From Streptomyces sp. NBC_01262 (lineage in GTDB: Bacteria; Actinomycetota; Actinomycetes; Streptomycetales; Streptomycetaceae), in the NCBI RefSeq assembly GCF_036226365.1, contig NZ_CP108462.1:372001-436000 (forward strand): DNA of 64,000 bases. Reading direction: 5' to 3'. A program made the translations under genes and the position numbers. Of this stretch, positions 31,990 to 40,410 are shown piece after piece. The notes beneath the pieces are model-generated. The model was not told the DNA's origin and did not search any database. It was given only the letters and a program-made list of their open reading frames with translations. Numbering within the stretch: the stretch's first letter is position 1; each line of letters opens with the position of its first letter.

Positions 31990-33201
31990 ATGGCCATTCG
32001 CGTGAAGCGGGCGTTTAAGTTCCGCTTCTATCCGACCGATGCGCAGGCGGCGGAGTTGTCGCGCACGTTCGGGTGTGTGCGGAAGGTCTACAACCTGGCC
32101 CTCCAGGCCCGTACCGTCGCGTGGTATCAGCGGCAGGAGCGGGTCAACTACAACGCCACCTCGGCGATGCTCACCGCGTGGAAGAAGACCGAGGATCTGG
32201 CTTTCCTGTCCGAGGTGTCCTCGGTGCCGTTGCAGCAGTGCCTGAGGCACCTGCAAGGCGCGTTCACCAGCTTCTTCGACGGCCGCGCGAAGTACCCGCG
32301 CTTCAAGTCGCGAAAGAAGTCCCGCAAGAGTGCCGAGTACACCAGCTCGGCGTTCCGCTACCGCGACGGTGCCCTCACGCTCGCCAAGATGCGCGAGCCC
32401 CTGAACATTGTGTGGTCCCGGCCCCTGCCCGAAGGCGCGGCCCCGTCCACGGTGACCGTGTCGCAGGACGCGGCCGGACGCTGGTTCGTGTCCCTGCTGT
32501 GCGACGACGCGATCACCCCCGCCCCGGCCACCACGGCGGCGGTCGGGATCGACGTGGGGATCACCTGTCTGGTGACCTTGTCCACCGGGGAGAAGGTCAC
32601 CAACCCCCGGCACGAGCGCCGCGACCGGGCCCGGCTGGTGAAGGCGCAGCGGCAGCTGTCCCGCAAGGCCAAGGGTGACGGCGCGAACCGGGCCAAGGCC
32701 AGGCTGAAGGTCGCCAAGGTCCATGCCCGGATCAGCGATCGGCGCCGCGATCACCTGCACAAGCTGACCACTCGTCTCGTCCGTGAGAACCAAACGGTCG
32801 TGATCGAGGACCTGACCGTCCGCAACATGGTCAAGAACGGCAAGCTCGCCCGAGCCATCTCGGACGCGGCCTGGCGTGACATGCGGACGATGCTGGAGTA
32901 CAAGTGCGCCTGGTACGGGCGCGACCTCGTCGTGGTCGACCGCTGGTTCCCCAGCTCCAAGCTGTGCGGGACTTGCGGCACGATCCGGGCGAAGCTGCCC
33001 CTGCACGTCCGCGCGTGGACGTGCGCGTGCGGCACCGTGCATGACCGCGACGTGAACGCGGCACGCAACATTCTCGCGGCCGGGCTGGCCGTGACAGCCT
33101 GTGGAGACGGTGTAAGACCTCAACGGGAGTCCTCCCGCACGGGGCAGTCGTCGATGAAGCAGGAAACCCAACGGGCAACCGCTGGAATCCCCCACCTATA
33201 G
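31990..33201 (+). CDS. tnpB: RNA-guided endonuclease TnpB
   Basis: The 403-residue protein has the full RuvC triad: Asp188 (AVGIDVGIT), Glu273 (VVIEDLTVRNM) and Asp354 (HDRDVNAARNIL). The zinc-finger cysteines are C326, C329, C345 and C347 (CGTCG and CACG); the second pair is C-x-C rather than the more usual CxxC spacing. The N-terminus (VKRAFKFRFYPT, FGCVRKVYNLAL) is typical of OrfB/TnpB. It is full length with intact motifs, so is potentially active as an omega-RNA-guided nuclease that helps the element persist. The start follows an inverted repeat TCACAA/TTGTGA (31961-31986) with TATGGT (31972-31977) as a likely -10. The omega RNA should come from its 3' end. Confidence 0.9.
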   Translation: MAIRVKRAFKFRFYPTDAQAAELSRTFGCVRKVYNLALQARTVAWYQRQERVNYNATSAMLTAWKKTEDLAFLSEVSSVPLQQCLRHLQGAFTSFFDGRAKYPRFKSRKKSRKSAEYTSSAFRYRDGALTLAKMREPLNIVWSRPLPEGAAPSTVTVSQDAAGRWFVSLLCDDAITPAPATTAAVGIDVGITCLVTLSTGEKVTNPRHERRDRARLVKAQRQLSRKAKGDGANRAKARLKVAKVHARISDRRRDHLHKLTTRLVRENQTVVIEDLTVRNMVKNGKLARAISDAAWRDMRTMLEYKCAWYGRDLVVVDRWFPSSKLCGTCGTIRAKLPLHVRAWTCACGTVHDRDVNAARNILAAGLAVTACGDGVRPQRESSRTGQSSMKQETQRATAGIPHL

Positions 33202-33240
33202 GAGAGGGAGGAAGTCAACGTCACATGCACGCGCTAACGG
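33080..33240 (+). ncRNA. Putative omega RNA (reRNA) overlapping tnpB 3' end
   Basis: In IS605/IS1341 elements the guide RNA covers the tnpB 3' end and right end and reads into flanking DNA. Here a CCCCCACC/GGAGAGGG imperfect hairpin (33190-33208) is followed by AGGAAGTCAAC, a usual scaffold end. The guide would then be about 33220-33239. The 5' limit is a guess. Confidence 0.35.
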
Positions 33241-33343
33241 TAGACACAACCACCCCGGCGCGCAGCGTCCGTTCGTCGCACCCGGCAGCGACGAAAGTCG
33301 CGACGCCACGGAGATCCACTGGACAGGCCCTAAGCTCCGGGCC

Positions 33344-33760
33344 ATGCGCGTATTGGTCCTGGAGGACGATCTTGAGCTGCGTCCCCTCGTCGCTGATCAG
33401 CTGCGGGGTACGGGTTTCGCGGTAGATCTCGCGCGGACTCTGGCCGAGGCGGATCTCAAGCTCTCCGTCAATCGCTACGACTGTGTCGTGGCCGACCGTT
33501 CGGTGCCGCACGGTGACTCGTTGACGCTGCTCGCCGCACACCGGTGTACAGGATCGGTGCTGCCCTTTCTGCTGCTGACGGCGCTGGACGCGGTGAGCGA
33601 CCGGGTGGCCGGATTCGAGCACGGGGCGGACGACTACCTGGTCAAGCCCTTCGCCTTCGCCGAACGACCTGGAGGTCGATCTGCCGAGGCACCGGGTGCC
33701 CCGGGCGGGGTGCTGCTCAGCCTGTCGGCGAAGGAGTTCGCAGTGTTGGAGCTGCCCGCC
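33344..33760 (+). pseudogene. OmpR-type response regulator, 5' fragment
   Basis: The frame begins MRVLVLEDDLELRPLVADQL with the receiver acidic pair, an Asp site region (DCVVADRSV), LLLTALDA and DYLVKPFAFAE. It then passes with a large internal loss to LLSLSAKEFAVLEL, the start of the winged-helix domain, after which it runs into foreign sequence (from about 33760). The linker and most of the DNA-binding domain are missing, and the phospho-acceptor region reads ADRSVPHG instead of the usual DxxLPxxDG. It is most likely a broken gene; its promoter and first codons are intact. Confidence 0.7.
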
Positions 33761-33764
33761 CACC

Positions 33765-34212
33765 TTCGGGCTTATGGCCACCGCCCGCCTCTACGCCAGA
33801 GCCACCGCAGACACCCGCTACGCGGCCTTCACCGGTCGGCAGCGGGACTGGGTCCTCGGCACCAACCCCTGGGGAACCAACTTCATGATCGGCGCGGGTG
33901 AGGTCTACCCGCACTGCCCGGAACACCAGTTGGCCAACCTCGGGGGCAGCCACGACGGCAGGGGCGCCATCCTGCGCGGCGCCGTGTTCAACGGCCCCAA
34001 CGCCGCCCCGAAGCTGGAGGAGTTGAACGGCTTCCCGACCATGAAGAAGTGCACCGCCGCCCCGCCGAAGGGAGCTTGGACCGACTTCGACGGCAAGGGG
34101 CGCGCGGTACGTGGACGACGTGGGCGCCTGGCAGACCGTAGAGCCCTTGCTGGACTTCACCACGACGGCGCTGCTGGCCTTCGCGCTGACCGCACAGGAC
34201 GACGACGAGTAG
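33765..34212 (+). pseudogene. GH9 endoglucanase, 3' fragment with frameshift
   Basis: From about 33765 the sequence reads GLMATARLYARATADTRYAAF, QRDWVLGTNPWGTNFMIGAGE, YPHCPEHQLANLGGSHDG and LRGAVFNGPNAA, which is the C-terminal part of the family-9 cellulase catalytic domain. After FDGKGRA the frame is lost, and the next frame continues RYVDDVGAWQTVEPLLDF and LLAFALTA to a stop at 34212, the normal GH9 end. So one base was gained or lost near 34100. The front roughly three quarters of the enzyme is absent and replaced by response-regulator sequence. Confidence 0.75.
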
Positions 34213-34257
34213 CCGCGCCTTTCGGAAGGAGGCAGTCAGCGGCGCGTCCGGAGTGAT

Positions 34258-34297
34258 CCGGCAGCCCCCGAGCACGTGGGGAGGCGGGGGCTGCCGG
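34258..34297 (-). terminator. Terminator hairpin after the rhamnosidase gene
   Basis: CCGGCAGCCCCCG (34258-34270) pairs exactly with 34285-34297, 14 bp beyond the leftward stop at 34312. Confidence 0.7.
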
Positions 34298-34311
34298 AGG
34301 TGTGGTGCCGC

Positions 34312-37194
34312 TCAGGGAGTGAGGTAGCAGGACTTGCTCACGCCGGGCAGCGGATCGGTGCCGAATGCCGCCGTCGTGCAGCCGGCGCCGCCGGTGAACG
34401 ACTTGTAGAGGAAGCGGCCCCGGGCGCCGTAGGCGACGGTCTGCTGGCCGCTGAAGGCGCAGGTGCCGCCTTCGGTGGCGCAGGCGGTCGCGTAGCCGAC
34501 CGGGCCGCCGGTGGCGGTGTAGCAGGCCTTGGACTCGCCGGGGATCGGGTCGCCGAAGGTGGCGTCGGTGCACGCGGTGGCGCCGGTGGCGCCGGTGGCA
34601 GTGATCGTCGTGAACGCGCCGTAGGCACCGTAGGCCACCGGCTGGCCCGCGACGGCGGCGCAGGTGCCGTTCTGGTCCGCGCACTTGGTCCAGCCGCCGG
34701 CCGGCCCTCCGGAGGGCGGCAGGTAGCAGGACTTGGCGACACCGTCGATGGGGTCGCCGAAGTGTGCGTTGGTGCAGGCGACGGAGCCGTTGGTGACCTG
34801 GTGGGCGAAGTTGCCGTTGGCGCCGTAGGCGACGTCGCGGTTGTAGCCGGGCACGGCGCAGGTGCCGCCCTCGGCCGCGCAGGCGGTGTATCCGGGCGGG
34901 CCGCCGGCGTCGGCGACGTAGCAGGACTTGACGAGGTTCGCGGCCGGGTCGCCGCCGAAGGAGTCGTTGGAGCAGGCGGTGCTGCTGGTAACCGTCTTGT
35001 ACGTGTACGCTCCGGCGCCGTAGGCCACCGCGCGGGTGCCGCTGAAGGAGCACGTGCCGCCCTCGCCCGCGCAGCGGGTGAAGCCCGCCCGCAGCGCGCC
35101 GGTCGCGGGATCGGCGGGCGCCGGCGGGTTGCCCAGTCCGGTGGCGGTCACGGTGTAGCCGCCCGGGGCGACGCCGGTGAGGTAGACGTAGGTGTCGTCC
35201 TGGCTCGCGCCGGTGATTCCCGTGGTGGGCGTGAAGGTTCCGTTGCTCCAGACGGCGGCGCCGTTCACGGAGACCGAGATGTTGCCGCCGAACTTGGGGA
35301 CGCCGATGCGGCCGGTGGTGCCGGCCGGGCTGGTGAGGTGCGCCGAGTAGGTGCCGGCGGCCGGGTCGCGGGACCAGGAGGCGTTGATGGCGCCCTGGGG
35401 CATGGTGATGCGGCCCTCGGCGCTGGTCAGGTCGCCGGGGTGCGGGACGAAGCGGTAGGCGCCGGTGGCCGACTCCGGCGCGGTGCCGAGCACGTCGAAG
35501 GTGAGCGTGGAGGTGGGCGCGGTGGACCAGCCGTGGGCCAGGCTCATGAACGAGCCGCCGTAGGCGAGGCCGCCGTCGGCCTTGACGCCCTCCCAGAAGG
35601 TGCTCTTGGTGCCGATGTCGCTGGTCAGCATGTGGCCCCAGGTGCGGCGGATCTGGTTCAGGGCGGTGTAGTCGTCATTGGCGGTGAAGCGGGCGTTCAG
35701 CTCCATGCCGCCGGCGAAGGGCGACACGTTGCCGCCCCATTCGGGGGTGGTGGGGCCGTAGATGCCCCAGTTCTTTCCGAGCCCCGCGATGATGCTCTTC
35801 GACTTGGCCGTGGAGTCGGTCAATCCGTACCAGACGGCGAGGGAGTTGCCGTCCTGCGGGTACAGGCCGCTGGTGGGGTTGTCCTTGTACATGCCCTTGG
35901 CGGCGTCCCACAGCAGGGAGTTGGCGGCGGACTTGATGGCGGCCGCCTTGGCGGTCCAGCTCGCGGCGAGCGCGCTGTCGCCCTCGGCCGTGGCGAGGGT
36001 GGCGCCGCCCTTGAGCGCGCCGTACAGCAGCGCGTTGGCGGAGATGTTCTCGCCGCCCTGGCCGGCCCGGGCCCAGTCCTGGGTGCGGGTGACGTTGAGG
36101 AGGTTGTTGCCGTCGATCTTGTTGGTGATGAAGGCCATCCCGCGCTTGTAGTTGGCCCATTCGGAGTCCAGCCATGCCCGGTCGGCGGTGTAGCCGTAGT
36201 ACGTGGACGTGCCGAGCAGCGTCCAGGTGTGGTAGGTGTCCGAGCCGGTGAGGTTGAACGGCGGGCCCGACCAGGGGATTTCGCCCTCCGCCGACTGCGC
36301 GTTGAACATCGTGGTGAGCGCGTTGCGGGTCGAGGTGAGGTCGTTGGAGTAGGCGTACTGCGTGGGTACGGCGATGCCCATGTCGCCGGGCCACACCGTA
36401 CGGTCGCGCTTGGCGCCGTCGACCAGGACGGAGTCGCCCACGCCGACGGTGGCGCCGTTGTCCCAGGCCGAGGCGGGCGGGGGCCAGGCGCGGCCCTGGT
36501 CGGAGGCGATCGTGTTGAGCTGCACGGTGTACGCCCCGGCGTACCAGATGCTGTTGAGCAGCTCGTCGCTGGAGGAAAAGTAGTTGGCGTAGTCGGCCGG
36601 GTCGGTCTTCCCCGGGGCAGCGGTGAAGTTGAGGCTGACGCCCTTGAGGTCGACCCAGCCCGAGGTGTCGAGGAAGACCGTCAGGTAGCGGAAGCCGCCG
36701 CGCAGTTGGGCGGTGGGCATGGTGTAGGTGCCGTTGGCGGAGGCGGTGGCGTACAGGGCCCCGTCCTCGCCGTCGCGGCCGCTGCTGCGGTCGCTGTTGT
36801 TGCCCACGTACAGGGACGACTCGCTGAAGGCCAGGCCGACCCGCTGGCCGTTGTCGCTGGTGCTGCCGAATGACAACGTTGCCAGACCGCCGACTTCCTT
36901 GCCGAAGTCGAGGGTGACGGCCGACTGGGAGCCGGAGATCCGCGTCGGCTGCCCGCTGAGGACGTTCTGCGGGTTCGCGACGCTGCCGGACGTCCGGTAG
37001 ACGGCGGTCGGCTTGACGGTGCGTGAGGTCGGCGAGTAGTTCACGGCATCAAGCTCCGCCCGGGTTGCGGATGTCGCGGTCAGCGGCGCCGCGTACGCGG
37101 GAGCCACGGCCAGCGCGGAGGCCACGACCATGGCGAGGCCGAGGAGGCGCCCTGGACGGGGCATTCGGTTCAGTGGGGGACGGCGGCGGCGCAT
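34312..37194 (-). CDS. Secreted alpha-L-rhamnosidase-like enzyme (GH78-type) with four Cys-rich repeats
   Basis: The 960-residue protein has a signal peptide (1-35) and N-terminal beta domains with a LDFGKEVGGLATLSF and SSGRDGEDGALYA region. The (alpha/alpha)6 barrel is marked by SSDELLNSIWYAGAYTVQLN and the GAKRDRTVWPGDMGIA motif, and is followed by a C-terminal rhamnosidase sandwich. The last about 240 residues are four repeats of roughly 60 residues with the pattern CAxEGGTC...VAYGA...C...FGDP.PG..KSCY. Each has four Cys, probably two disulfides, and may bind carbohydrate or wall. In classic GH78 the motif is RDERxGW with an acid Glu; here it is RDRTVW, as in a distinct GH78-like branch. 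GAGGAGG precedes the ATG. A LacI-type palindrome (37229-37242) lies at its promoter. Confidence 0.8.
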   Translation of the reverse strand: MRRRRPPLNRMPRPGRLLGLAMVVASALAVAPAYAAPLTATSATRAELDAVNYSPTSRTVKPTAVYRTSGSVANPQNVLSGQPTRISGSQSAVTLDFGKEVGGLATLSFGSTSDNGQRVGLAFSESSLYVGNNSDRSSGRDGEDGALYATASANGTYTMPTAQLRGGFRYLTVFLDTSGWVDLKGVSLNFTAAPGKTDPADYANYFSSSDELLNSIWYAGAYTVQLNTIASDQGRAWPPPASAWDNGATVGVGDSVLVDGAKRDRTVWPGDMGIAVPTQYAYSNDLTSTRNALTTMFNAQSAEGEIPWSGPPFNLTGSDTYHTWTLLGTSTYYGYTADRAWLDSEWANYKRGMAFITNKIDGNNLLNVTRTQDWARAGQGGENISANALLYGALKGGATLATAEGDSALAASWTAKAAAIKSAANSLLWDAAKGMYKDNPTSGLYPQDGNSLAVWYGLTDSTAKSKSIIAGLGKNWGIYGPTTPEWGGNVSPFAGGMELNARFTANDDYTALNQIRRTWGHMLTSDIGTKSTFWEGVKADGGLAYGGSFMSLAHGWSTAPTSTLTFDVLGTAPESATGAYRFVPHPGDLTSAEGRITMPQGAINASWSRDPAAGTYSAHLTSPAGTTGRIGVPKFGGNISVSVNGAAVWSNGTFTPTTGITGASQDDTYVYLTGVAPGGYTVTATGLGNPPAPADPATGALRAGFTRCAGEGGTCSFSGTRAVAYGAGAYTYKTVTSSTACSNDSFGGDPAANLVKSCYVADAGGPPGYTACAAEGGTCAVPGYNRDVAYGANGNFAHQVTNGSVACTNAHFGDPIDGVAKSCYLPPSGGPAGGWTKCADQNGTCAAVAGQPVAYGAYGAFTTITATGATGATACTDATFGDPIPGESKACYTATGGPVGYATACATEGGTCAFSGQQTVAYGARGRFLYKSFTGGAGCTTAAFGTDPLPGVSKSCYLTP

Positions 37195-37228
37195 GGATGC
37201 CTCCTCGATCGGGTGCGGAGAGTGACGC

Positions 37229-37242
37229 TTGAATCGATTCAA
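37229..37242. promoter_or_regulatory. Perfect LacI-type palindrome upstream of the rhamnosidase
   Basis: TTGAATCGATTCAA is an exact 14-bp palindrome with central CG, 35 bp upstream of the rhamnosidase start. It differs from the CTAGATCGATYTAG set, so a different LacI-family protein, not encoded in this window, is expected. Confidence 0.65.
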
Positions 37243-37536
37243 CTTTTTCGCCCATGAATGCCCCGTGCGGATGGGACAGTGGGTGTGCGAGGCGCCTCGC
37301 CGAAGTTGCACCGATGATGGGCGCCCGGAAACGACCCTGTCAACCCATCGCGCCCTCCCGGAAGTTCACCGAAAAAGTCGCGCCGTACGGCATTGACAGG
37401 GCCTCGCCAAGCCGGTTCACTGCCTCGAAGACAGGTATGGACCATTGCTCGATCCCGCCCGGCTCGGTGAGAGCCGTCGGCCACCGCCACGCCGGCCAGC
37501 CGGCGTCCCCCCATCGTGAAATCGAGGCGAGTTCCG
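37243..37536. other. Intergenic region between rhamnosidase and GH76 genes
   Basis: About 340 bp separate the divergent starts. Apart from the palindrome at 37229, no second operator or short gene is evident. The GH76 promoter must lie here. Confidence 0.45.
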
Positions 37537-39399
37537 GTGTCCTTACGAAGCGCCGACATCGTTGTCAGATCACGGCTCCTCGGCTTCCTGCTGACGGCCG
37601 CTCTCGCGTTCGTGGCCCTGGTCCCGACCGCGACGCCCGCGTCCGCCGCCACCCAGGTGTGCGTACTGGCCTGTGACACGCTGGACCCCTCACAGGCACG
37701 ACAGGAAACGTTTCCAGTACCGAACAAGGACCTCAACGGCCGTCGCCTCGAACTGCACGTGTCCGACGCGGACGACATGGCCTGGGCCAGCATCGACACC
37801 GGCGTGACCGGCGACTCGGTGTGGCTGGACCGCTCCTGGGACGGCGGCGCCACCTGGGAGGGACTGCTCGGCAAGGCGAGCATCCCGGGCTCCTGGACCG
37901 GCACCAGGACGCTGATGTACAACATCACCGACCCCCGCAACCACCGACGCGGGCTCGTACGGGCCTGCGGCGACGCCGCCGGCGTCGGCTGCACGAACTG
38001 GGCCTACCCCACCGTCTGCGACACCCTCTGCGACGGCGCCAACGCCTCCCAGGCGTCCGGCGACGACCAGCCGGTGCCGTCGACCACCCTGTACGGCCGC
38101 ACGATCCGGCTGCACGTCGACCAGAAGAACTCCATGGCCTGGGCGAGCATCGACACCGGCGGCGCCGGCGACGAGATCTGGCTCGACCGCTCCTGGGACG
38201 GCGGCTCGACCTGGCCGGACGGCTCCTCCCTCGGCCGCACCAGCACCCCGTCCGGGGCCACCACCACCCGTACCGCGATGTACGCCACCCGCGACCCGCG
38301 CGGCCTCCTCTACGGCGGCGCGGTCCGCGCCTGCGGCCGGGAGGCAAGCCACAACGAGGGCAGCTGCACCGCGTGGGTCAGGCCCGCGCCGACCAGAGCG
38401 CGCGCGGCGGCCGACGCGCTCATGTCCTCGTACGACCCGTACAACGGCTGGTGGCCCAGCAGTTGGTGGAACTCCGCCGCGACCCTCACCTCCCTCATCG
38501 ACTTCGCCAGGACCACCGGCACACACGGCTACGACTGGGTCATCGCGCGCACCTTCGACCAGAACAAGGGCGTCTTCGCCGCCGGCGTGCGCAGTTCGGA
38601 CGCGATCGAGGGCCACTTCATCAGCCGTTCCATCGACGACTCGGGCTGGTGGGCCATCGCCTGGCTGGACGCGTACGACTACACCGGTGACTCCCGCTAC
38701 CTCAGCGAGGCCGTCACCATCGCGAACTACGTCCAGCAGTACTGGGATACCGGCACCTGCGGCGGTGGCGTGTGGTGGGACCGCGAGCGCACCTACAAGA
38801 ACGCCGTGACGAACGGCCAGTACCTCTGGCTGACCACCGCGCTGCACCAGCGCATCCCGGGCGACACGCTGTGGCTCCAGCGGGCCAGGACATCCGCCGC
38901 CTGGTACAAGGCCAGCGGGATGATCAACTCCTCGGGGCTGGTGAACGACGGGCTGACCTCGGCCTGTGCCAACAACGGCAGCACCGTGTGGAGTTACAAC
39001 CAAGGCCTGGCCATCGGCGCCTTCACCGAACTGTGGAGGACCACCGGGGACAGCTCGCTGCTGACCACCGCGCGCACCCTGGCGGACGCCGCGATCAGCA
39101 GCCCGACGCTGACCGTCGCCGGAGTGCTCACCGAGTCCTGCGACATCGGCTCGGCGTCCTGCGACGACAACCAGAAGCAGTTCAAGGGCATCTTCATGCG
39201 GAACTTCACCGACCTGGCGAAGGCCACCGGCTCCAGCACCTACCAGAGTTACGTCCAGAAGCAGGCCGACACCCTGTGGGCGCAGGACCGCACCTCCCTC
39301 AACGCCCTCGGTGAACGCTGGGCCGGCACCAGCCCCAACCAGACCGACTGGCGTACCCAGGCCGGCGCGCTCGGAGCGCTCACCGCCGCGGCGGGCTGA
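37537..39399 (+). CDS. Secreted GH76 alpha-1,6-mannanase-like enzyme with two N-terminal modules
   Basis: The 620-residue protein has a signal peptide (to about residue 38). Two tandem modules of about 115 residues follow (CDTLDPSQA..MAWASIDTG..VWLDRSWDGGATWEG..LVRACG and CDTLCDGANASQA..MAWASIDTG..IWLDRSWDGGSTW..AVRACG), each with Cys pairs. The (alpha/alpha)6 GH76 domain (about 290-620) carries the catalytic Asp-Asp in SIDDSGWW (367-368), with GGGVWWDRE and WSYNQGLAIGA. GH76 enzymes attack alpha-1,6-mannan, for example of yeast or mycobacterial walls. The GTG at 37537 follows GAGGCGAG; a GTG seven codons upstream lacks a site. The modules probably bind polymer. Confidence 0.85.
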   Translation: MSLRSADIVVRSRLLGFLLTAALAFVALVPTATPASAATQVCVLACDTLDPSQARQETFPVPNKDLNGRRLELHVSDADDMAWASIDTGVTGDSVWLDRSWDGGATWEGLLGKASIPGSWTGTRTLMYNITDPRNHRRGLVRACGDAAGVGCTNWAYPTVCDTLCDGANASQASGDDQPVPSTTLYGRTIRLHVDQKNSMAWASIDTGGAGDEIWLDRSWDGGSTWPDGSSLGRTSTPSGATTTRTAMYATRDPRGLLYGGAVRACGREASHNEGSCTAWVRPAPTRARAAADALMSSYDPYNGWWPSSWWNSAATLTSLIDFARTTGTHGYDWVIARTFDQNKGVFAAGVRSSDAIEGHFISRSIDDSGWWAIAWLDAYDYTGDSRYLSEAVTIANYVQQYWDTGTCGGGVWWDRERTYKNAVTNGQYLWLTTALHQRIPGDTLWLQRARTSAAWYKASGMINSSGLVNDGLTSACANNGSTVWSYNQGLAIGAFTELWRTTGDSSLLTTARTLADAAISSPTLTVAGVLTESCDIGSASCDDNQKQFKGIFMRNFTDLAKATGSSTYQSYVQKQADTLWAQDRTSLNALGERWAGTSPNQTDWRTQAGALGALTAAAG

Positions 39400-39414
39400 C
39401 GACCGCTCACCCGT

Positions 39415-40410
39415 TCACCGTCCGCCACTCCCCCGGAATCCGGCGCGCAGCCTGGCCTCGGCCGCCGGATCCGGGCAGGGGTGCAGATCCAGGGCGGCCA
39501 GGGCGGCGCCGAGAATGGGAGGATCGACGCAGACCACGGGGCGGGCGGCCGGCACCGCGGCGAGGAGGCGGCGTTCGACGCCGTCGAGCAGTCTGCGGTG
39601 TCCGGCGGCCAGCACGCTCCCGCCGAGCACCACCTCGGGTTCCGGCATGCGGTCGAGCCCCAGGCGGCCCAGGACGGTGACCGCCACCTGGGCGACCTCG
39701 GCCGCCAGCCGGTCCACCAGGCCGGCCGCGATCGGGTCGCCGTCGTCGCAGGCCACGAACACGGCCGGGCACAGTTCGCTCAGCCGGAGGGCGGGCAGTT
39801 CGCCGCTGTGCAGGGCGGCGGTGACGTCGGCGACCGTACGAAGCCCGAAGTGGCCGGTCACGGCGGCGCGCAGGGCGGTGTTCGGGCCTCGGCCGTCCTC
39901 GGCCCGGGCGGCGTGCCACAGCGCCTCGGTGCCGAGGTCGAGGCCGCCGCCCCAGTCGCCCGAGATCCGGCCCAGGGCGGCGAAGCCGGTGGTGCGGCCG
40001 TCGGGGGCGACGCCGACGCAGTTGATGCCGGTGCCGCAGACCACGCCGACGCCCCAGGGCCGGGTGGCGCCGGCCCGCAGGACGGCGTGGGTGTCGTTGT
40101 CCACCCGTTGGGCGACCGCCCACCGGCGGGCGCCGACGGCATGCCGCAGGGCCTGGACCTCGTGCGGCAGGTCGGCCCCGGCGAGAAAGGCCGTGATCGC
40201 GTCGGCCATGACACCGGCCCGCACGCCCGCCTCGGCCATCGCCTCACCGTGCAGCGCGGCCAGTGCGTCCATGGCGGCCTCGACGCCGACGACCTGCGGC
40301 CGGAATCCGCCGCCCCTGGCGCGGCCCAGGAGCGTGCCGTCCGCCCTCAGCACGGCGACGTCGGTCTTGGAATTGCCGCCGTCGACGGCCAGCAGCAGCC
40401 CGGTCCTCAT
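39415..40410 (-). CDS. BadF/BadG/BcrA-type sugar kinase (N-acetylglucosamine kinase-like)
   Basis: The 331-residue ASKHA-fold protein has LLAVDGGNSKTDVAV (phosphate 1 loop), VDNDTHAVL, GVVCGTGINCVGV (phosphate 2) and EVVLGGSVLAAG (adenosine region). Proteins of this layout phosphorylate GlcNAc or similar sugars. The ATG at 40410 overlaps the stop of the GH4 gene (ATGA), so the two are co-translated. It would phosphorylate the sugar brought in by the ABC importer encoded upstream in the same operon, before or after GH4 cleavage. Confidence 0.85.
   Translation of the reverse strand: MRTGLLLAVDGGNSKTDVAVLRADGTLLGRARGGGFRPQVVGVEAAMDALAALHGEAMAEAGVRAGVMADAITAFLAGADLPHEVQALRHAVGARRWAVAQRVDNDTHAVLRAGATRPWGVGVVCGTGINCVGVAPDGRTTGFAALGRISGDWGGGLDLGTEALWHAARAEDGRGPNTALRAAVTGHFGLRTVADVTAALHSGELPALRLSELCPAVFVACDDGDPIAAGLVDRLAAEVAQVAVTVLGRLGLDRMPEPEVVLGGSVLAAGHRRLLDGVERRLLAAVPAARPVVCVDPPILGAALAALDLHPCPDPAAEARLRAGFRGSGGR

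Larger units (their letters stand above)
31856..33219 (+). mobile_element. Solo-TnpB insertion element (IS200/IS605 superfamily, IS1341-type)
   Basis: The element holds a single tnpB gene and no tnpA, with similar GC-rich hairpins at both sides. The exact ends are uncertain: the left limit is set at the hairpin at 31856, the right at GTCAAC (33214-33219). Without TnpA it would need a transposase in trans to move. Confidence 0.65.

Noticed and set aside
34276..36873. 865-codon rightward open frame opposite the rhamnosidase
   Set aside because: Low-complexity Gly/Val/Ala sequence antisense to a gene with signal peptide and known domains.
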